Below are positions 1 through 10,578 of a stretch of 64,000 bases of DNA, one piece after another. Location: positions 901,834-965,833 of the forward strand of contig JAJEKV010000053.1 of the NCBI GenBank assembly GCA_021234155.1, given 5' to 3'. The position numbers and the translations under genes are program-made. A model generated the notes under the pieces. That model saw only the letters and a list, made by a program, of their open reading frames with translations. It did not search any database and was not told the DNA's origin. The stretch is from Isoetes taiwanensis (taxonomy: Eukaryota > Streptophyta > Lycopodiopsida > Isoetales > Isoetaceae). Numbering within the stretch: position 1 is the first letter of the stretch; every line of letters begins with the position of its first letter.

Positions 1-1440
1 AAAGCAATGAACCGCAAAGGTGACAAGAAAAAGCAGGATCATTCCATTACACAAAAATAATGTTCGGACAAAATTGAGCCCGGTCGCGACAAAATATGCG
101 AAAAGAACCGTTCTAACATGAAGGAAGAGGAGGCGAGGATGCGTCGGGGGGCCTTACGTACAAAGGGGCAGTGACAAAATTAACCAGCGGGGCTTTGGAA
201 TAGCACATGGTCGCCGGTGATTATGATTTACAGTGGATCGGTGGAGGTCTGAACGAGCCAGCTCAACTTGAGAGACTATTCGAGGCGATACCGGACGACG
301 AAAAGAACCGGCACCGTTGTGATCTCTAGGGGTCGCAAAACAGTTCAATCTTGAAAGAGTTAGGAGTGGTAGAGGTCGAGGAGGAGCTAACGAGGGGAGG
401 ATGGCTTTTCGGGTGGAAGCTCTCTTGGACCCGGATCATACCCGCCACCCCTCACTATGTCCCACCTCCCGCGGACCGGGATAACCGGTTCGTCGTGCAT
501 CCATGGCGCTAAACCCCGCCAACACAACGACAAAGCACAAGATCAATGGAAGATAAGAAACAAAAACATATCGAACACGAGAACATACCCCGAGGCGGCA
601 GAAACCCGGATGCTTGAAAGGAAATGGCATTATCTTCCCCACCTTTCGATCGCTCAATTTAAAGGGCTTAACTGCAATGATGGGCGGGATTTGAAGAATC
701 GGCCTTTACTGCCGAATTAATTGGCATCCGGACATGGCCGAGAATGTTCGGGCCAAATTGGGTGAAGAATTGAGTTAGAGTGGAGAAATTACTCAATTCG
801 GGCGGAAGTGGGCAAAAGACCAAGGTTACCGTTGGGCGGTACCTCGGCAAATACCATACGTATTGGTAGCCTGGCGACCCTAGACCTCATTATCACGGCA
901 CCTAGGCCCGCCACTAATAATGAGATGTGGCCTCACGAAGTGGGGGCGCTGGCGTGGCGTGATCCAAAGAAATGCGCCGATAGGTGTGGCAACATGTCGC
1001 GCAGATGCGTGGCACCTCCAGCTTTGACGCCATAAAAAGGCCGCTAAAGAGGGCCTCGGGTACCGCGAAGTGTGGTTAAGGGGACGGCGAGGGTGGGCGT
1101 TTTGGACCCCTTCTTTTAGGCCACCATAACTTTCGATGGAGATTGAATTTCGGAAAATTGTCTTCGGGGAAATTGTTGAGGACAACATTAGGTATCCCAA
1201 TAAATTGACAGATCGAAATTTGGGTGAAAACCGGGTGTTTAAGGACAATTTGCCCCTTAAGTGCGCGGAACATGGCGACCATACCCTATTATGTTCCAGT
1301 TTGTAAATTTTCCTAATGATTGCTTTAAGGATTAAAATTTCAAGTTGCAACAAATCAAGGTCAACGAGGTAAAATGATTTGGAAAACATTTAAGGATAAT
1401 AAGTTCAGGGTATTGTGACGTTGGTATCTTTGTGTGCACT
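1..1440. other. Unassigned degenerate repeat DNA
   Basis: I recognise no gene here. The GC-richer stretch at about 700-1300 looks LTR-like: it has a short inverted repeat GAATTGAGT/ACTCAATTC at 767-799 and a TATA-like CATAAAAAGG near 1031. No second copy in the window supports an LTR call. Short open frames on both strands show no family motif. Confidence 0.3.
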
Positions 1441-2444
1441 TTGTTTGAATTATGTGCTAGGAGACCGCATGAAATAATAATGCAAAAACAAACTTTTTTT
1501 TTTGAGGAACGACAAACTTAGATAGCTTGCGCTAACATCATTTAGGCTCTACGCAATCATAAGTGTACCATGTCATTGACTCTATTATGAAGCGACATTT
1601 TAATTCATTGTGCAAGTCATGAGGAAGCCTAGAGAATATTATGTAAACATGAGATATAGCTTAAGATATGTGTAGGCAATAGTTTTGAGAAAATTGTTAC
1701 GAAGAATGTCTCTACATAGTAAAGGACGTTACTTATATTATCATTCTCCACATTTAGGAAGCAAAAGAGAAAGTCAATTACAAATCTATGAACAGCATTC
1801 ATGATTCCAACTTTACACCAACCCCGCTGCTGCTAGAAACTTGACAAAAACAATGCAACGATGCCCATCTTTGACACAACAGAAATTGGATACCACCTGC
1901 AATGTTATCCCCAGCCCAGGCCAAAAAAAAAAAAATTGTGATTAATGCATCTTTTTAAATTAGCAACATTTAGCCTAAAGTCGAGGTTGCCACCGCAACC
2001 GAACACCATTTTCCAATGGTGTTTTTATAATGTTCGGAGTTGAATAAGAGTGGTGAACCAATCAACTCTTAGCATCTCTTGCCTCTAGCCATGTGTCCAT
2101 CCTAATCCTAGCATATTAAACCTTACCACTCAGCTGCCCCGTTTGTGCAAGCTCATCAACACATTACTGTTAAAAAAAAAGGATTAAAAATAGCAACTCA
2201 AGGAATTCTAACATTAGAAGGCTTGAAAACTTTGCTGCTCTCTCGTCCTCCCTTGCGCTTGCTCCAATGATACTAAGGGTACATTAGGGTATCTAAGGGG
2301 CGGTCAACTCCAAATGTTCTTTGCCTTATCCATGCATCATGCATGAGCCCAAAGTTATACTCTATGGGAATAGTGTAATCCAAAAAATGAAAATTGTTGC
2401 TACTCACCTCAAGCCCCCGCCGCCCCTTGATTGCGTGACTTGGG
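1441..2444. other. AT-rich DNA without a recognisable gene
   Basis: The stretch holds A/T homopolymers, for example near 1921 and 2171, and no open frame with recognisable motifs. I see nothing I can assign. Confidence 0.4.
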
Positions 2445-2930
2445 AATCTACGGAATATCGTGAAGAATCTATGGGAATCTATATAATAGCCTACAGAACC
2501 TAAGGGGGGTCTCATAAAATCTAAGGGAATCTATGGCAATCTTCCTAAAATCTTGGAAATACAAGGATATCTCATAAAATGTAAGTGAATGCAAGGGAAT
2601 CTTCATAAAGTTCTTGGGAATGTAGGGGAATCTTGGAGAATCTAAGGTAATCCTCACAGGATCTAAGGGAATTTCATAAAATCTAAGGGAACCTTGCTAC
2701 TCGCTTACCCAACTTTGCACCATAAAAACATGCTAAAATTGGAACATGCACCATAGCAATGATGACAGCACCTCCGAATTTAGGGAAATCTCCATAGAAT
2801 CTAAGGGAATCTCACAAAAAGTAAGAGAATCTAAGAGAATCTAATGGAATCTCGTAAAATTTAAGAGAACTTAAATCCTAGAATACGAAAATCTCATAAA
2901 AAGGGAGAATCTTCGTAAATTCGTAGAAAA
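2445..2930. repeat. Degenerate minisatellite, core AATCTAAGGGAATCT
   Basis: Variants of AATCTAAGGGAATCT and of ATCTCATAAAATCTAAG recur many times in irregular tandem order. About 100 bp of unrelated sequence near 2700-2790 interrupts the array. The repeats start about 100 bp past the 3' end of element E gene 2, where homology to element D stops. The array therefore marks or follows the breakpoint of E. A short TA run at 2999-3012 separates the two. Confidence 0.7.
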
Positions 2931-3045
2931 CTGGAATATGGACAAACTGGAACATGCACACACTAGAATATGCAACGTAGGATCGATTAAAAAACTTGTA
3001 TATATATATATAATATCTTAGTACAATGCCTCCGGGATCAAGAGT

Positions 3046-4561
3046 CTAACTATTCTTGAAATCGCCGGTAGGATGGATTATCCTCAAGAAACTTCTTAAC
3101 TTGGGGTCGTTCCTACCGAAGCGTCCTAAGTTCCTCGAGGATGTTGGTTGGCGTCCATACCGCAAGGCTTGCACCAAGTCTTCTACTCTGCGGTGGGAGG
3201 TGTAGGACGGTCCTTTGCCGGTCTTCCTGCCCGTCGGTGGGGGCCTGCGAAAGTCGAAGATGTCGAGTGCCATCGCTCTCTTGACTAAGACGGCATAGTC
3301 GGTGTTTGAAGCCAGCCGAGCATGCATGCCAAAGCCTGAGAGTGCGATGAGCATGAACACTCCTTCTTCACCCCAGGGGCTGAATTTGCGGTGTATTACG
3401 CTATTCTCTGTCGGCGGCAGGGGAGATAGTATCTCGGCGACTTGTCGTTGTCGCGGCGTTGTTGATTCGTCGCCCCCCTCGGCGCCCGGCTCTATGTCTT
3501 CCGGCATATTCGCCGACCTCCACCTCGGTGAACTCTACGTAATCCCCGATTGTCGATGAAACTCACGATCCGCCTCTTCTCTCTGAGGGGCTGGTGTCAA
3601 GAGCTTCGGCATCAAAATGTTCGTGTGGTCTTACGCGGATCCCCATCCATTCTTGGATGGCATAGAACTCCTTCGAACGGCCGGGGTCCCGAAGCTTCCA
3701 TTGTTTGCACGATGTTGCGTTGTAGGCTTGGATATGCCAAGTCGACTCCCGGTGTAGGTGTCGGCTTCTCTTACCTCGGGCGGGAAGTCGGAAGCTCCTG
3801 ACGATGAAATCATCCGGACGGGTTGTTGCCGCGGTTGGTGCAAAGAACTCTTGAAGCCTGTACTCCCTTTCGGTGATTGGGAGGTTCTCGATGTCGCCGA
3901 GGAGCACTCTCCTCCGTCGATGATGATGGGGGCTAGGCTTGTGATACCTAGCCCAAGTGGTGGGGCGATCCCGGGGTTTGCCGGCTCTCGTTCAAATTCC
4001 TCAACTCCCTCCGCTAGGCTGGCGCACTTCTCATTGGTCGAGCCTCGTGTAGTCCTCGTCTTCCGATTCCTCGTCTTCTGCTCTTCCTTCTTGCTCCTGT
4101 TGGTACTGTAAAAGGAGCGGATCTGTTGTTGAGGAGGCTATGGGGTCCACATCCATGGGAGGGATAGAGGTTTCTCCCATGGGGTTTTCGGCACGATGGG
4201 AAAGGAAGATTGCTAAGGCGGCGGTGTAGGAGAAGTACTTGGTCCTGTCGACTGTCAGGACCATGTAGTCTGGCAACCTCTGGGCCTTGTTGGTCAGGTA
4301 CTTAGCAATGTTTGAAACATCACCCAAGGCTGCTTGAAGGGATTGCCTGGGAACAAAATAGCCTGTACAAGGGGGGAGCTGCACTAGGGACGGTCCTACC
4401 CTAGCTTGGAAGTCAGACAAGACTTGTCTATATGCGGGGGTTGCGTGCAGAGTGGCTTGGACATCTATCTCTTTTCGGAAAACTTGAAAAATGGCGTTGA
4501 CATCGGTCTCAGCTGCATGTGCACTGGCGCTGTACCATCACCTAAAGTCAGCAGTTGCCAT
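3046..4561 (-). pseudogene. Element E gene 2, conserved protein of unknown function
   Basis: The start ATG at 4561 lies 113 bp downstream of a TATA box, at the same relative place as in element D. The frame breaks soon after (a TGA near residue 8) and again in the middle. Conserved blocks shared with D gene 2, in order, are: DVN.IFQVF.KE; a GYFVPR segment; NIAK.L.N; KYFSY..ALA; GETSIPP; an acidic tail DEESEDED; H.KFSP; VLVKR..AL.IF (about 3285-3250); TSHRRVE (about 3203); and FLRI near the end. Neighbours are the H3-like gene upstream and the breakpoint downstream. There is no zinc knuckle and no protease or polymerase motif, so it is not an ordinary Gag or Pol. I do not recognise the family. 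Conservation across two diverged copies argues that it was a functional gene. Confidence 0.6.
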
Positions 4562-4673
4562 GGATCTAGGGAAGATGGGACTAACAAACGGATGCAGAAG
4601 TGCCTCAGGGAGCTGGGAAATCGCCTAGAAGGTCTGGAGCAAACTTGTAGGATGGTAAGTGAGAAATGGGAGC

Positions 4674-4682
4674 CTATTTATA
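4674..4682 (-). promoter_or_regulatory. TATA box of element E gene 2
   Basis: TATAAATAG on the minus strand, 113 bp upstream of the gene 2 ATG and about 192 bp downstream of the nearest hairpin. Element D has TATATATA at the equivalent position (41610). Confidence 0.65.
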
Positions 4683-4873
4683 GACTAGGGGAAAACCCTA
4701 ATTTTTGGGTGACTTGAAAAACTATTGGGGTTGGGCAATTCTAGCCTATGTTGAGGTTCAAATGGGAATTGGAAGGCTAATTTGAGGGTTTGAGCATGAC
4801 TGGGATTATCTAATGAACCTATTGCAACAACTAGAGGTCAATTGGACATGCATGGTGGAGAAAATGCTAGGAG

Positions 4874-4940
4874 GTCTCGCACGTTGCGCCCAGGTCAAGA
4901 CCTAGAGTCTTGGTTTTGCTCCTGGCGCGATGTGTGAGAC
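4874..4940. repeat. Nested-palindrome hairpin E-1 (67 bp)
   Basis: The outer arms are GTCTCGCACGTTGCGCC and GGCGCGATGTGTGAGAC. The inner arms are CAAGACC and GTCTTGG. The two nested inverted repeats could form a cruciform or RNA stem. This is the gene 2-proximal copy, exactly 200 bp from the next. Confidence 0.85.
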
Positions 4941-5073
4941 ATCTGCCCTATCTTGGTCAAAACTTGTCCAATTTGGGTGATCTAAGGGTCAAATCATGCT
5001 AGACTCATCGAGTTAGGCAAGATTGGCCCCTTACTTAGTCGATTTGGAGGTGTTTTGGTCTAGTTTGGATATG

Positions 5074-5140
5074 GTCTCACACGTTGCGCCCAGGTCAAGA
5101 CCTAAAGTCTTGGTTTTGCTCCTGGCGCGACGTGTGAGAC
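5074..5140. repeat. Nested-palindrome hairpin E-2 (67 bp)
   Basis: Nearly identical to the copy at 4874, with outer arms GTCTCACACGT and ACGTGTGAGAC forming a perfect 11-bp stem. It starts exactly 200 bp from the first copy. It lies between the 3' end of the H3-like gene and the promoter of gene 2. Confidence 0.85.
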
Positions 5141-5275
5141 ATCCTCACTATTTGCTCTAAAATGTTCAATTTAACTAAAAAGCCGTTACTTGCTAACTCA
5201 GCTTAGTTAATTACATTTATACACATAGTCTACTCAAAAACACTTGTATTAAACAAAATTTTTGATTTACAAAAA

Positions 5276-6562
5276 TTAATAGGGCTCTCCCTTAATTACA
5301 CTGGCCAAGTGCATATCCTTCCTCATTAAGGTTACTCGCTTGGCATGCACGGTGCAGGCTGTGGAATCTTCAAAGTTCTGCACCAGCTTCTGCTCAGTTG
5401 CTTCCTGTAATGCCAGCAACATTTCATCTGTCACCCTCATGCCGGTGTTGTATTCCTGTATTACTTCTCTGACTAATCGGGCGAACGGTGCACGGGGGAT
5501 TAGGAAGCCGAAGCTTACTGGAAGTGCGATCTCTCGTAGTGCTTTCGTCTCGCTCTCCTTTCTGGCGGCCCTCCTTTTTTTGGCTTATTTGGAGGCTTGG
5601 GCTTCTCTGGCGGTGGCCTTAGAGTTTGCTTCTTCGTTGGACGTCCGCCTTCGATAATTCTGACCCTGTTCTCCTAGTAGTAGGAGTTGTAAGCCTCCCA
5701 CTTCCTCATGAATGCGTTGTGCTCCCTCAGCTTCCTTTCGTAGACCTTGACAGGGTCTATTATGTGCGATTCCGGGCGGTCAGGGGGGGCTTTCTTCCTA
5801 TCCCGTCGCAGTGCGGCGGGGGTGCCTGGCCCTTCGCGGCTGCTCGATCATGTGCTCCTGTTGCGTCACTGGGGGCTTAAGAAGAACTCCCACCTTGACA
5901 TTGGGGTTGAAGTCTTCATCTTTAGAGTCGATGCTCGTCGGGGTGGCTTTGTGGGAGGCGGCTCTTGATGACAACCTTTGACCGTGGAACCTTCTTGATT
6001 TTCCTTTGGCCCGCCTCCCACAATTTCCCTTTCTTACGCCTGAGTTCCTCGGCCTCCTTGGCTTCCTGGCTCCTCCCTCTTCCTCTTCTTCTCGGCCAGC
6101 TTTCTCTCCGTGGCGTTCTTTTGCTTCGTGTTTCTTGATCCCGCAGGTAGGTTCTTCTTCTAACCCGGTTGGCTCGGCGTCGGCTCCCTGTTCTTCTTGC
6201 TCCTTTGCCTCCTCTGTCAAATCGGACCTCGAGTTCTTCCTCCATGAAGTCATTTCGAGTCGGTACCCTCTGCTCTTAGCGAACCTTGGTTCTCGCTCGC
6301 TCTGCTTCCTCATCCTCGAGCACTTACGTACACGCGCATCGAGTGCACCTCCTCTTGATCGACCTGCAGTGGTCTGTCTCATACAATGCTCCCTCTGCTT
6401 CAGGATTCTTCCCTTTGGTGCTCATCGAAGTTGTTCCCTCATTTCGATGGCCCGGTCTCTTACGCACAAGAAGCTCTGGCATCATCCGTATTATGTTCGA
6501 ATCTTGGGGGTGGCCAATTCGCGGTCGGAGAGGGCTTCGGCGGTTTGTTTGGTTCTAGCCAT
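5276..6562 (-). pseudogene. Element E gene 1: histone H3-like protein with long charged N-terminal extension
   Basis: The ATG at 6562 opens MARTKQTA, identical to the start of canonical H3 including K4 in context. The following residues are EALSDRE, so the K9 ARKS site is absent. A Lys/Glu/Arg-rich linker follows (about 6390-5900), then a KVYERK segment (about 5750) and a Lys/Pro-rich stretch with PTKKQT (about 5645). The C-terminal 85-90 residues are a complete H3 fold: ALREI (alpha-N), PFARLVREV (alpha-1), LALQEATEQ (alpha-2), then FEDS, VHAKRVTLMRKDM, and a stop at 5276. The spacing between LVREV and ALQEA is 16 residues, as in canonical H3, so loop 1 is not extended as in CENH3. The frame is broken: a TAA after residue 23, shifts near 6385 and 5820, a TAG near 5673, and a shift in the T-run at 5575-5581. 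A homologue sits at the same position in element D. The H3 family assignment is firm for the C-terminus; function in the element is inference. Confidence 0.85.
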
Positions 6563-6663
6563 GTCTTACGATCCGTCGATCAGAAATCGGGCTAAAAAAT
6601 CGCCTTTACAGGCGGGAGCATATTTCTAAGAGGAAACGCACAAATGAGAGAGGGGGTCTAGGT

Positions 6664-6672
6664 CTATTTATA
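6664..6672 (-). promoter_or_regulatory. TATA box of element E gene 1
   Basis: TATAAATAG on the minus strand, about 102 bp upstream of the MARTKQTA start codon and about 102 bp downstream of the nearest hairpin. It is the same 9-mer as at gene 2, which supports separate promoters for the two genes. Confidence 0.65.
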
Positions 6673-6773
6673 GATGGCCAATTTTAGGTCAAATTTCAAA
6701 CTACTCTTTTGGATGCGCCAAGACACTTATTAACCTATTACATGGGCTTAATTTAGACTTTTCTAATCCATTG

Positions 6774-6841
6774 GTCTCAAGACGTTATGCCTGTGGCAAG
6801 ACCTAGAGTCTTGGTTTTTGCGCTGGCGCGACGTGTGAGAC
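6774..6841. repeat. Nested-palindrome hairpin E-3
   Basis: This is the same family as 4874 and 5074. Only the right outer arm ACGTGTGAGAC is intact; the left arm has diverged. The inner arms CAAGACC and GTCTTGG are kept. It lies about 102 bp upstream of the gene 1 TATA box. Confidence 0.8.
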
Positions 6842-6984
6842 ATTGTGGATTTTCATGCTAAATTATATGAATTCTAGGCATGTTTCTAGGGGTGTAATAT
6901 ACCAATCTAGCTAATGCTTATATTAAAACTCGATCTAGCATGTTACTTTTCTGAAATTCATCAAGTATTAAGGTGTTTATGGCC

Positions 6985-7056
6985 TAATATCTAGACGTTA
7001 AGCCCGTGGCAAAACCACGGAGTCTTGGTTTTGCTCTGGCGCCGACGCGGTGAGAC
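6985..7056. repeat. Nested-palindrome hairpin E-4 (degenerate)
   Basis: This is the most diverged copy. It keeps the GTGGCAAAACCACGGAGTCT core and ends in GGTGAGAC. It starts 211 bp from hairpin E-3. It stands between the LTR and the gene 1 promoter. Confidence 0.65.
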
Positions 7057-7282
7057 CTTCTTACCTTAGAAGGATTTGGCTCACTATTTTTAGGCTTTTT
7101 TATGTTCTAATTTGCTTAACTGTTACTCGCTTAGCATATACTACAAAAATGAGAAAACAATTTCCCACTTTTCGAGGTTTGAGGATCCTATCAAGTTAGT
7201 ACTCATGGGGTATGGCCGCTTGCTTTGCTCTTGGTCTCCAAGAATATTGCTTTCGATATAACTGCGGACGCCCCTACTGTGA

Positions 7283-8750
7283 TACGGTGCACTCACCGAT
7301 ATACAAACAGAGTTCATCCCTCATACCGGCTTTCATCGATACATGGACCCTCCATGTATCATCGCAACCTTGATGAGTTCCAATTTGGGAAGAATGAAGG
7401 GGTCATTTTACCCCTGTCTCCCTCGTGGCCTACCTAGTCGCGGAAGCGTAAACATACATGTCAAGATACATTATCATCAAACGCCCACCTCAAGGGTGGC
7501 TCATCCATATCTGCATAGACAAAGATCAAGACATCACATATGGGGTTCCTACCCAAGGCTCGCAGACTGTGGAATGACAGTCGGGCTTGGGTCTCCGTGA
7601 GTTCATTGCAGGCATGTAATTCATGGCAATGGATTTGGCTGACATGAGAACATGGCTTAGGGTAGTCCACTCCATCCGCCCCTCCTGTGCACACTTTGCA
7701 AAGTAGGTTGAAAAGTGTTGGGACTGATCAGAGTCTCGCCACCGGATGCATAGCCAAAGGGGCTATTCCTCGGGTTGCATCTCCCCGCCCGATCCAGAGA
7801 TCTACATGCCGACTCAAAGGTGACTAGAGGGCCACCGCCCCTTGTCGGGACTTGAACCCAATGGAGAGTGGCGCATCACCCCACGGGTGTCGGAGCCCAT
7901 GCCCCGCCCACACTCGAGTGGCAAGCCATTAGACCTAGTCCACGGTGATCCCGTGGAGACTTTACACACTGTGGGGATCGTTCAAGAGTCAACACCTAAC
8001 CTCCTTATAAGCCGGCCCGCCCCTTCACCCACAACCAGGTATGGTTCTTGTACACAGGCCGAATCTACAGTGTGCTAAAGAGGCTATCTAGGAGCATCAA
8101 CTACTAGGCCTTAGGGTCTCTACCCCCCCTTCCCAATACAATGAGTTCACAGAGATACATCATCCATATACATCACAGAAGAACTAAAGAACTAGATCTA
8201 ATCTATATCATAGAGTTAGGGTTCTTTAGTTAGAGCTGGTATCCGGGGATCTAAATGGGTTACTTTTCGGGCAATTTAATAGGCTAAACCTACTGATTCA
8301 ATGACCGGAAGACGGTTTAGGCTATTAAATTGACTGGCACGATCCTTGGCTCGCCTCCTCCCGCCTCAACTCGCCATCCTGCTAAACTGCTAGAAGATGA
8401 AGCTAGAAAGGAAAACTAACGAGCTAGATCGCTCAGACAGAGTCTGGGAGGCGGTTTTGACTCCTGGAGCAAGCAAAACAGCACCCTAAAATGGCATGAA
8501 CGAAAATAGCAAGTTAGGGTTTCACTTACCTAAATAGACAAGGGTTTAGGGCTAGGGTTTCCAATTACCCCTTTTAGCATGTGGGATAATTGGTGTGGCC
8601 CACTTGCCTTTATTAGGTGGCATAAAGTGTCCCCATGGGAAAATGTGCACCTAGATAAATGTGCACATTGGTAAATGTGCACATTAATAAATGCACACAC
8701 CTTGCAAGTTGCCCCCCTAGGGGCTACCCGCTTGGCTACACGCGTCGGGC
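7283..8750 (-). repeat. LTR of element E (5' LTR, minus strand)
   Basis: Read on the minus strand, blocks match the LTRs of element D in the same order. They are: the GGAAGGGGGTAGAGACC block (about 8125); the stretch reading GGGGTGATGCG with GAGTTCAAGTC-like sequence (about 7850-7900); GGCGGATGGAGTGGACTACC (about 7660-7680); the ATTCTTCCC block (about 7395); and GAGGGATGA near the 3' end. The LTR starts near a TGTG at about 8750 and ends near 7283; both limits are estimates. No clear primer-binding site follows. Confidence 0.65.
8639..8701. repeat. 16-bp tandem repeat, AAATGTGCAC core, about four copies
   Basis: AAATGTGCAC recurs at 16-bp steps, with variable six-base tails, and a fourth degenerate unit. 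Each unit contains the palindrome GTGCAC. It falls in the putative U3 part of the element E LTR, so it could be an enhancer array. It is absent from the D LTRs. Confidence 0.75.
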
Positions 8751-9804
8751 GCACATGTCGGTCGGGTGGCGTGCGGTACGCTGATGAGGCAAGACAAAGA
8801 TATCGCCCCGGGACCGTGATAATCGTGGATGGAACGTCCAGCCTTCCATATGCTTGCTTTTACATTTTTAGATGTTTAGAATGCTTGATGCACCTAGTTC
8901 AAAACAAACGATGACAATTTGGCCATTGATTCTCAGAAAGGTAGCTTATATAATTACAAAGATTTGTTCTTTGAGAATGAAATATTTACATGTATAATTC
9001 TAAAGGAAGTTGTGGGTGAAGCTATAGGAGAAACCATGTCAAAATCAAGAAAAGAATGGGAGGAATATTTTTCCAGAAAGGAATACAATAATGTTGGTAA
9101 ATTTTCTTTTTCTTAGATGTAATATGTAGTATCTAATGTGGGAAGCATATAAATTTGTATGTCGTATCAAAATCTCTACTTGACACGAATTAAATAGTAC
9201 AGATGTAATTTAGCGGCTCTTTAGGGCCATCAAACTAACCTGATAGCCAAAGACAAGTAAGCAAGATGTGGATGTTTCCTGCATAGCAAGCCTCGTCAAA
9301 CTTAAGGATATGAACTTATTCTGTTTTTGTTAATGTTTAATGAAGGTGATATTTCATCTATATGCTTGCATTAGATTCCTTGCATGGTCATTCATACACT
9401 TTATTCATTATTGTTGAAAACTGAATTCATACATTGTACATGATTCTCATGTTTTTAAACGGCTGCACCAATACAACGATTTGCAGTGGTCCTTTAAAAA
9501 TGGCTCTTGCATGTCAAAACTTACAAGATGGCAGTGAAGACCCAAGCAACAGACTTATTGACTATTGCCACAACAATTAAAAATGATATATAAGGTAGAT
9601 ATTATCATGTTCAATAAACTTTCATAGACTTTGAGGATGTTGCAAGAGTTGGTTTTGTAAGGAAAGGTGCTAGCAGAGGCTGGAAGGCATTACACTAGTC
9701 ATTAGAGCGAATTTAGAAAAGCAAGTAAGAGGATGTACACAATTTGTTTCTTTTTCAGTCATGACTTTATTTACAAAGGTAATGATGTTGGCAGGGATGT
9801 TGTA
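8751..9804. other. Old copia-flanking DNA, no intact gene
   Basis: AT-rich sequence with short open frames that show no recognised motif. It contains one member of a direct repeat (8868-8955). It leads into a copia integrase-region remnant at 9805. Confidence 0.4.
8868..8955. repeat. Direct repeat, left copy (partner 35679-35766)
   Basis: About 85 bp, including GTTTAGAATGCTTGATGCAC and AACAAACGATGACAATTTG, recurs in the same orientation at 35679. Once element A is removed, only about 1.3 kb lies between the two copies. They could be the ends of an older element into which A inserted, or a segmental duplication. Confidence 0.7.
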
Positions 9805-9926
9805 AAATCTAGAAATGCCTTAGAAAATTTGGCTTCACCTCCTTCAAAGATCTTTGAAGATGGACCCTTTGCATTCGGCATCAAATGTAGATATCCGCAT
9901 AGTGACAAACGTCAAGTAAAGGAATT
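9805..9926 (-). pseudogene. Copia integrase-region remnant, left of element A
   Basis: The block from TCTAGAAATGCC through CTTTGAAGATGGACCCTTTG to the GAATT target site closely matches 50316-50410. There it belongs to a minus-strand copia element (F). The match resumes at 35355 on the other side of element A, so A inserted into this remnant. No intact frame remains. Confidence 0.7.
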
Positions 9927-10534
9927 TGTTAGTCCTGTACGTCCTGGTACAGGACTATTCATGGCACACGACGGACCAGGTCAAAGCCAAGGATCCACGG
10001 TCAGGTGTAGGTCAGTCGTCAAAGGCCCAGCAGAAGGCCCAGCAGAAGACCAAGCCGCAAACCACGCAGAAGGCCACGGGTACGAAGAGGTCGAGAGCAG
10101 ACAAGTGACGGGACCGTCACCTTGGCCGGCAATGTGGACTTCAGGCACCTCAAGAGGCATCGCCAAAGATTCCTCGAAGAAATCAGGCCTCCTTCTAGAG
10201 TCGACAATCAAAATTGACAGAGTGTCTATATTGGGCCAAAGGCCATTGTACTATATATATGAGTAGAGCTAGCCTTCCACGGGCTAGATGAATTTTTGGT
10301 CTTATCTCACTTCGTTTCTCTCGACAAGTAGAGCTCATGTATCATCATTGATATCAAAGAGTTTTGTTCTCATCATTGTGTTCTTATTGTGTTCTTTTGT
10401 TTCTCTCTTCTCCTTTTCTCTTGTTTCTTTTGCAAATCGCTGCGGACCACGGCTCACCGGATTCTCCCTGCTTGATCCACGGGTCCTCATAGCAGGGCTG
10501 TCTTGCAGGAGTTCCCGAACCCAGACCCCAAACA
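9927..10534 (+). repeat. 5' LTR of element A
   Basis: 608 bp, TG...CA ends, preceded by the target duplication GAATT. TATA-like TATATATATG lies near 10251, followed by TAGAGCTAGCC. The same block is present in the 3' LTR (near 35073) and, reversed, in element C (near 21233). Confidence 0.9.
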
Positions 10535-10578
10535 CCGCCGGGCTGGCTGGCCGGGATTTTCTTTTCCTTCTTTCTTTT

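Larger units (their letters stand above)
3014..8750 (-). mobile_element. Element E: 5' half of an H3-carrying chromovirus-type LTR element
   Basis: Reading right to left the order is LTR (about 8750-7283), hairpin pair, TATA box, H3-like gene 1, hairpin pair, TATA box, gene 2, breakpoint. The order matches the 5' half of element D (37007-43298). The LTR, both proteins and the spacing are all recognisably homologous to D. Gag, pol and the 3' LTR are missing, so this is a truncated copy. The sequence has diverged from D well beyond the difference between D's own two LTRs. E therefore represents a separate lineage of the family. The outer limits are approximate. Confidence 0.75.

Noticed and set aside
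3046..4561. Gene 2 as a histone H2A/H2B or H4 relative
   Set aside because: Segments such as NIAKYLTNKAQRL, VLVKRAMALDIFDFRR and RRVEDLVQALR look superficially like histone helices. The order, spacing and remaining residues do not fit any core histone well enough. Left as unknown; structure prediction would decide.
5340..5657. Plus-strand 105-residue open frame
   Set aside because: It is the antisense shadow of the H3 histone fold.
5276..6562. H3-like gene as a host CENH3 pseudogene
   Set aside because: Loop 1 has canonical H3 length, the tail starts MARTKQTA, and an independent homologue sits at the same place in element D. These fit an element gene better. A host origin before capture is still likely.
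7200..8100. tRNA or rRNA genes in the GC-rich block
   Set aside because: The block matches the LTRs of element D in order; no cloverleaf or rRNA signature was found.
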